A stretch of DNA of 60,623 nt from Acidaminococcus sp050873445. GTDB lineage: Bacteria > Bacillota > Negativicutes > Acidaminococcales > Acidaminococcaceae. The stretch is taken from assembly GCF_050873445.1 (NCBI RefSeq), contig NZ_JBNMIU010000008.1, positions 1 to 60,623 on the forward strand. The letters run 5' to 3'. The notes under the pieces are model-generated. The model saw only the letters and a list, made by a program, of their open reading frames with translations. It ran no database searches and was not told where the DNA came from. Positions within the stretch are counted from its first letter, which is position 1, and the number at the start of each line of letters is the position of its first letter. This document shows positions 57,825 through 60,623 of this stretch, piece after piece. The position numbers and the translations under genes were made by a program.

Positions 57825-59036
57825 ATGACAGAAAGGATCCCTCTGGAGACCATTCGGGCCGCCCAGGAACGCCTGGAAAAGCTGGTCCACAAGACCCCTC
57901 TGGAAAGCAACCATACCTTCAGCCAGATCAGCGGCCGGGAGGTATATCTGAAACTGGAGAACCTGCAGCGGACAGGTTCCTTTAAGGTACGGGGTGCGTC
58001 CAACTGCATCATGACCCTGAGCGAGGAACAGAAAGCCAAGGGAATCATTGCCGCTTCGGCCGGCAACCACGCCCAGGGTGTGGCCCTGGGCAGCCGTATG
58101 GCTCATTGCAAATCCACCGTGGTCATGCCCGAAGGGGCACCCCTGGCCAAGGCGGAAGCCACCAAAGGCTACGGGGCGGAAGTGGTGCTGTATGGCAAGA
58201 CTTTTGACGAATCCCTGAAAAAAGCCCAGGAAATCCAGAAAGAAACGGGCGCCTACTTTGTCCATCCCTACGATGATCCGGCGGTCATCGCCGGCCAGGG
58301 GACCATCGGCCTGGAAATCCTGGAACAGAATCCCTACATCGAGAGTATCGTGGTGCCCGTAGGGGGCGGCGGTCTGCTGGCAGGTATCGCTGCTGCGGTG
58401 AAGCAGGTGAATCCCAAGGTGAAAGTGTATGGCGTGCAGACGGAGCAGGCTCCGGCCATGTACCTGTGCAAAAAAGAAGGTAAGTGGGTGAGCCACGGCG
58501 TGGGCAAGACCATTGCCGACGGAATCGCCGTAGGGCTGCCCGGCAAACTGACCTGGGAGCTGATCAATCAGTACGTGGATGATATGGTGCTGGTGAACGA
58601 AGAAGACATCTGCGCTGCCATGCTGCTCATGCTGGAGCGGGGCAAGATGGTGGTGGAAGGCGCCGGGGCAGCTCCCCTGGCAGCTCTCCTGCACGGCATC
58701 GTCCCCGGCAGCGACCGGGCGGCGGCTGTGATCAGCGGCGGGAACATCGATGTGAACACCATCAGCCAGATCATCGAACGGGGGCTGGTACGTACTGGTC
58801 GCCGGGTACGGATGGTCACCTGGATGGTGGACCGTCCGGGCGAACTGCTGAAATTCGTCAGCCATCTGGAACAGATGAAAATCAACATCCTGTATATCAA
58901 CCACGACCGGGCCGACCGGTCGGTACCCCTGGGCGTTACCCGGGTAGAACTGGATGTGGAAACCCGGAATGCCCAGCACGCCAAGGAAGTGGCGGATACG
59001 CTGCGCAAGGCCGGTTATAAGATTGAACTGAGATAA
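57825..59036 (+). CDS. ilvA: Threonine ammonia-lyase with ACT domain
   Basis: This 403-residue PLP enzyme deaminates threonine to 2-oxobutyrate. The PLP lysine is at about residue 54 in TGSFKVRGASN; the phosphate loop is GGGGLLAGIAAAV; and a C-terminal ACT domain (VRMVTWMVDRPGELLKFVSH) occupies about residues 325-403. The length and single ACT domain match the catabolic/short class better than the longer biosynthetic enzyme with two ACT-like domains. It is placed between purR and glmU, an otherwise housekeeping context. Confidence 0.92.
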   Translation: MTERIPLETIRAAQERLEKLVHKTPLESNHTFSQISGREVYLKLENLQRTGSFKVRGASNCIMTLSEEQKAKGIIAASAGNHAQGVALGSRMAHCKSTVVMPEGAPLAKAEATKGYGAEVVLYGKTFDESLKKAQEIQKETGAYFVHPYDDPAVIAGQGTIGLEILEQNPYIESIVVPVGGGGLLAGIAAAVKQVNPKVKVYGVQTEQAPAMYLCKKEGKWVSHGVGKTIADGIAVGLPGKLTWELINQYVDDMVLVNEEDICAAMLLMLERGKMVVEGAGAAPLAALLHGIVPGSDRAAAVISGGNIDVNTISQIIERGLVRTGRRVRMVTWMVDRPGELLKFVSHLEQMKINILYINHDRADRSVPLGVTRVELDVETRNAQHAKEVADTLRKAGYKIELR

Positions 59037-59057
59037 TTTGTAGGAGGCATCAGAACC

Positions 59058-60431
59058 ATGTCGGAATTGGCTGCCATTATTTTGGCTGCAGGGAAGGGGA
59101 CCCGGATGAAATCCAAACTCCCCAAAGTGTTGCATAAACTGAGCGGGAAACCCATGCTGGAGCATGTACTGGACGCGGCAGATGAAGCCGGGGCGGACGA
59201 TAAAATCGTGATCGTGGGCTTTGGCTCTGAAAAGGTCACGGAATTTCTGGGTACCCGGGCCCGGGTGGCCATGCAGGACGAACAGCTGGGCACCGGCCAT
59301 GCAGTGCTGCAGGCCCAGGACCTGCTGGGTGACACCCAGGGTACGGCACTGATTTTGTGCGGGGATACGCCGCTTCTGGAAGGGGCTGAACTGAAAAAGT
59401 TCTATGAAACCCACCTGAAGAGCGGTGCCGGTGTCAGCGTACTGACAGCGGAAGCGCCGGATCCCTTCGGCTATGGGCGGATCCTGCGGGATGATGCCGG
59501 CCAGGTGACGGGCATCGTGGAGGAAAAAGATGCCACGCCGGAACAGCGGAAGATCCGGGAAATCAATACCGGTATCTATTGTGTGGAACTGCCGCTTCTG
59601 TTCGACCTGCTGGCAGATCTGAAAAACGACAATGCCCAGGGCGAATACTATCTGACGGATATCCTGGCGGGATGCCTGGAGAAGGGCCGTACCGTGGCCG
59701 GTATCAAGACCGGGGACTTCGACATGGTCATGGGCATCAACAGCCGGCGGCAGCTGGCCGTGGCCCAGAAGGTCATGAACGCTCGGATCGTGGGGAAACT
59801 CATGGATGAAGGCGTCACCGTCATGGACCCGGACAGCACCTTTGTAGAAAAAGGCGTGAAAGTGGGCCGGGATACGGTGCTCTATCCCTTTACCTGGCTG
59901 GAAGGGGATACCGTCATCGGGGAAGACTGCGAAGTGGGGCCCCAGGTGCGGTTTACCAATGTAAAAGTGGGCAGTGATACCCATATCCAGTTCGCCTATG
60001 CCCATGACTGCCAGGTGGGCAGCGGCGTCCACATGGGACCCTATGATCATCTGCGGCCCAATACGGTGATCGGTGACAGGGTGAAGATGGGCAACTTCGT
60101 GGAAGTGAAAAATTCCAGTGTGGGCGTGGGTACCAAGCTGCCCCACCTGCAGTACATCGGGGACAGCGACATTGGCAGCGGCGTGAACATGGGCTGCGGC
60201 ACCATCACTGTGAACTACGATGGCAAAGTGAAGCATCGCACCACCATCGAGGACGATGCCTTCGTGGGCTGCAACAGCAACCTGGTGGCTCCTGTGACCA
60301 TCGGGAAGGGAAGCTATATCGCCGCCGGTTCCACCATCACCAAGGATGTGCCGGAAAACGCCCTGGGCGTGGGGCGCAGCCGTCAGGTGAACATCGCCGG
60401 ATGGGCCGAGAAGTATCGGAACAGAAAATAA
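59058..60431 (+). CDS. glmU: Bifunctional GlmU (UDP-GlcNAc synthesis)
   Basis: GlmU acetylates glucosamine-1-phosphate and then couples it to UTP, giving UDP-GlcNAc for peptidoglycan. The 457-residue protein has the uridylyltransferase motif LAAGKGTRMKSKLPKVLH at the N-terminus and a left-handed beta-helix acetyltransferase domain from about residue 250 (repeating V/I-G hexapeptides, NFVEVKNSSVG, GCGTITVNYDG). The start ATG follows TAGGAGG. It ends the ispE-gntR-purR-ilvA-glmU cluster at a strong terminator. Confidence 0.97.
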   Translation: MSELAAIILAAGKGTRMKSKLPKVLHKLSGKPMLEHVLDAADEAGADDKIVIVGFGSEKVTEFLGTRARVAMQDEQLGTGHAVLQAQDLLGDTQGTALILCGDTPLLEGAELKKFYETHLKSGAGVSVLTAEAPDPFGYGRILRDDAGQVTGIVEEKDATPEQRKIREINTGIYCVELPLLFDLLADLKNDNAQGEYYLTDILAGCLEKGRTVAGIKTGDFDMVMGINSRRQLAVAQKVMNARIVGKLMDEGVTVMDPDSTFVEKGVKVGRDTVLYPFTWLEGDTVIGEDCEVGPQVRFTNVKVGSDTHIQFAYAHDCQVGSGVHMGPYDHLRPNTVIGDRVKMGNFVEVKNSSVGVGTKLPHLQYIGDSDIGSGVNMGCGTITVNYDGKVKHRTTIEDDAFVGCNSNLVAPVTIGKGSYIAAGSTITKDVPENALGVGRSRQVNIAGWAEKYRNRK

Positions 60432-60444
60432 AAAGGTATACCAT

Positions 60445-60491
60445 AAAAAAGGCAATGGATCCCGGATTTTCCGGAATCCATTGCCTTTTTT
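60445..60491 (+). terminator. Terminator after glmU
   Basis: A long stem, AAAAAAGGCAATGGAT plus CCGG paired with its complement around ATTTT (small A/C mismatch), with a T run. Confidence 0.95.
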
Positions 60492-60499
60492 GTCGGGTT

Positions 60500-60623
60500 T
60501 GAAAACCCCACGCTATGCGTGGGGTTCTGGAAAGCTTTTAGCTATACCAAAAAATCCTCCTTTGGTAAAATGAAGATGGCTACCAACCACTTCATTTTGA
60601 AAGGAGGATATCCTGAATGGATA
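60500..60623 (+). mobile_element. Left end of an IS200/IS605-family element (partial)
   Basis: A subterminal hairpin, AACCCCACGC (60504-60513) with GCGTGGGGTT (60517-60526), loop TAT, is followed by a second structure that pairs ATCCTCCTTT (60554-60563) with the transposase ribosome binding site AAAGGAGGAT (60601-60610), plus AAAATGAAG (60567-60575) with CTTCATTTT (60590-60598). This is the known layout of IS200-type left ends, where a terminal hairpin is cut as single-stranded DNA and a second stem blocks translation. The exact left boundary and the right end are not visible. Confidence 0.8.
60617..60623 (+). CDS. tnpA: Start of tnpA (partial, cut by the window end)
   Basis: Only ATG GAT and one further base are present. 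The ATG is 6 nt after AAAGGAGGAT, and a Met-Asp start is common in IS200-type Y1 transposases. The identity rests on the upstream left-end structure, not on coding sequence. Confidence 0.6.

Noticed and set aside
57798..60455. 885-residue minus-strand open frame opposite ilvA and glmU
   Set aside because: It spans two conserved genes and their gap in antisense, is His/Pro-rich, and shows no domain; it reflects high-GC codon bias.

Overview
The window reads as a bacterial chromosome segment of roughly 55-58% GC (a 60-nt sample in ftsH is 58%), densely packed and mostly vertical. It probably comes from the Negativicutes, most likely an Acidaminococcus-like glutamate fermenter. That assignment is inference, not a database match. 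It rests on Firmicutes-type housekeeping genes (Bacillus-type PurR, type III pantothenate kinase, S1 protein of the GSP13/YugI type, BioY), two acyl-CoA dehydrogenases, ATP-type PEP carboxykinase, a Na+/glutamate symporter, an unusually long glutamine synthetase, and several genes that would release or import glutamate.

Layout. 1-180: end of an rRNA operon (5S and terminator). 0.2-8.3 kb: accessory catabolic block with a LysR regulator divergent from a frameshifted SLC13-type permease and an AbgB-like amidohydrolase, then a GC-poor GntP permease, a second LysR and an IlvD/Edd dehydratase. 8.3-18.7 kb: copper ATPase behind a CsoR-like operator, then core genes (S1 protein, tilS-hpt-ftsH, birA-bioY, coaX, dusB). 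18.8-24.2 kb: a secreted serine hydrolase divergent from a dipeptidase / L-Ala-D/L-Glu epimerase / DUF819 permease operon. 24.3-30.9 kb: DUF3870 protein, glutamine synthetase, 3D-domain cell-wall protein, thioesterase, butyryl-CoA-type dehydrogenase, pckA. 31.0-33.6 kb: complete t6A operon tsaE-tsaB-rimI-tsaD. 33.6-34.4 kb: repeat-rich intergenic DNA with one small CPCC protein. 34.4-41.7 kb, minus strand: an operon joining a three-domain acyl-CoA dehydrogenase/EtfA/rubredoxin fusion to a flavodiiron protein, then feoA-feoA-feoB with a 45-residue FeoB-associated Cys-rich protein, then DUF368. 41.9-45.1 kb: map, a nitroreductase, then lgt and a metallophosphoesterase (both minus strand) separated by a heptamer tandem array. 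45.2-55.2 kb: leuS, comEA, comEC, holA, gltS, a LysR and YitT. 55.4-60.4 kb: ispE-gntR-purR-ilvA-glmU. 60.5 kb to the end: left end of an IS200/IS605-family element, cut off by the window edge.

Most notable points. (1) One polypeptide joins acyl-CoA dehydrogenase, an EtfA-type FAD domain and rubredoxin, and is co-transcribed with a rubredoxin-dependent flavodiiron oxidase, suggesting a short electron route from acyl-CoA to O2 (or NO). (2) A GTTAGTG heptamer repeat family occurs in three places, always in the same orientation downstream of a gene, and supplies the stop codons of lgt and the phosphoesterase. (3) The comEA leader carries a 15-bp arm complementary to its own ribosome binding site. 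(4) comEC contains a very AT-rich internal tract. (5) A shared GTTAG-N6-CTAACA dyad marks the feo locus. No CRISPR array, prophage or defence system is visible.
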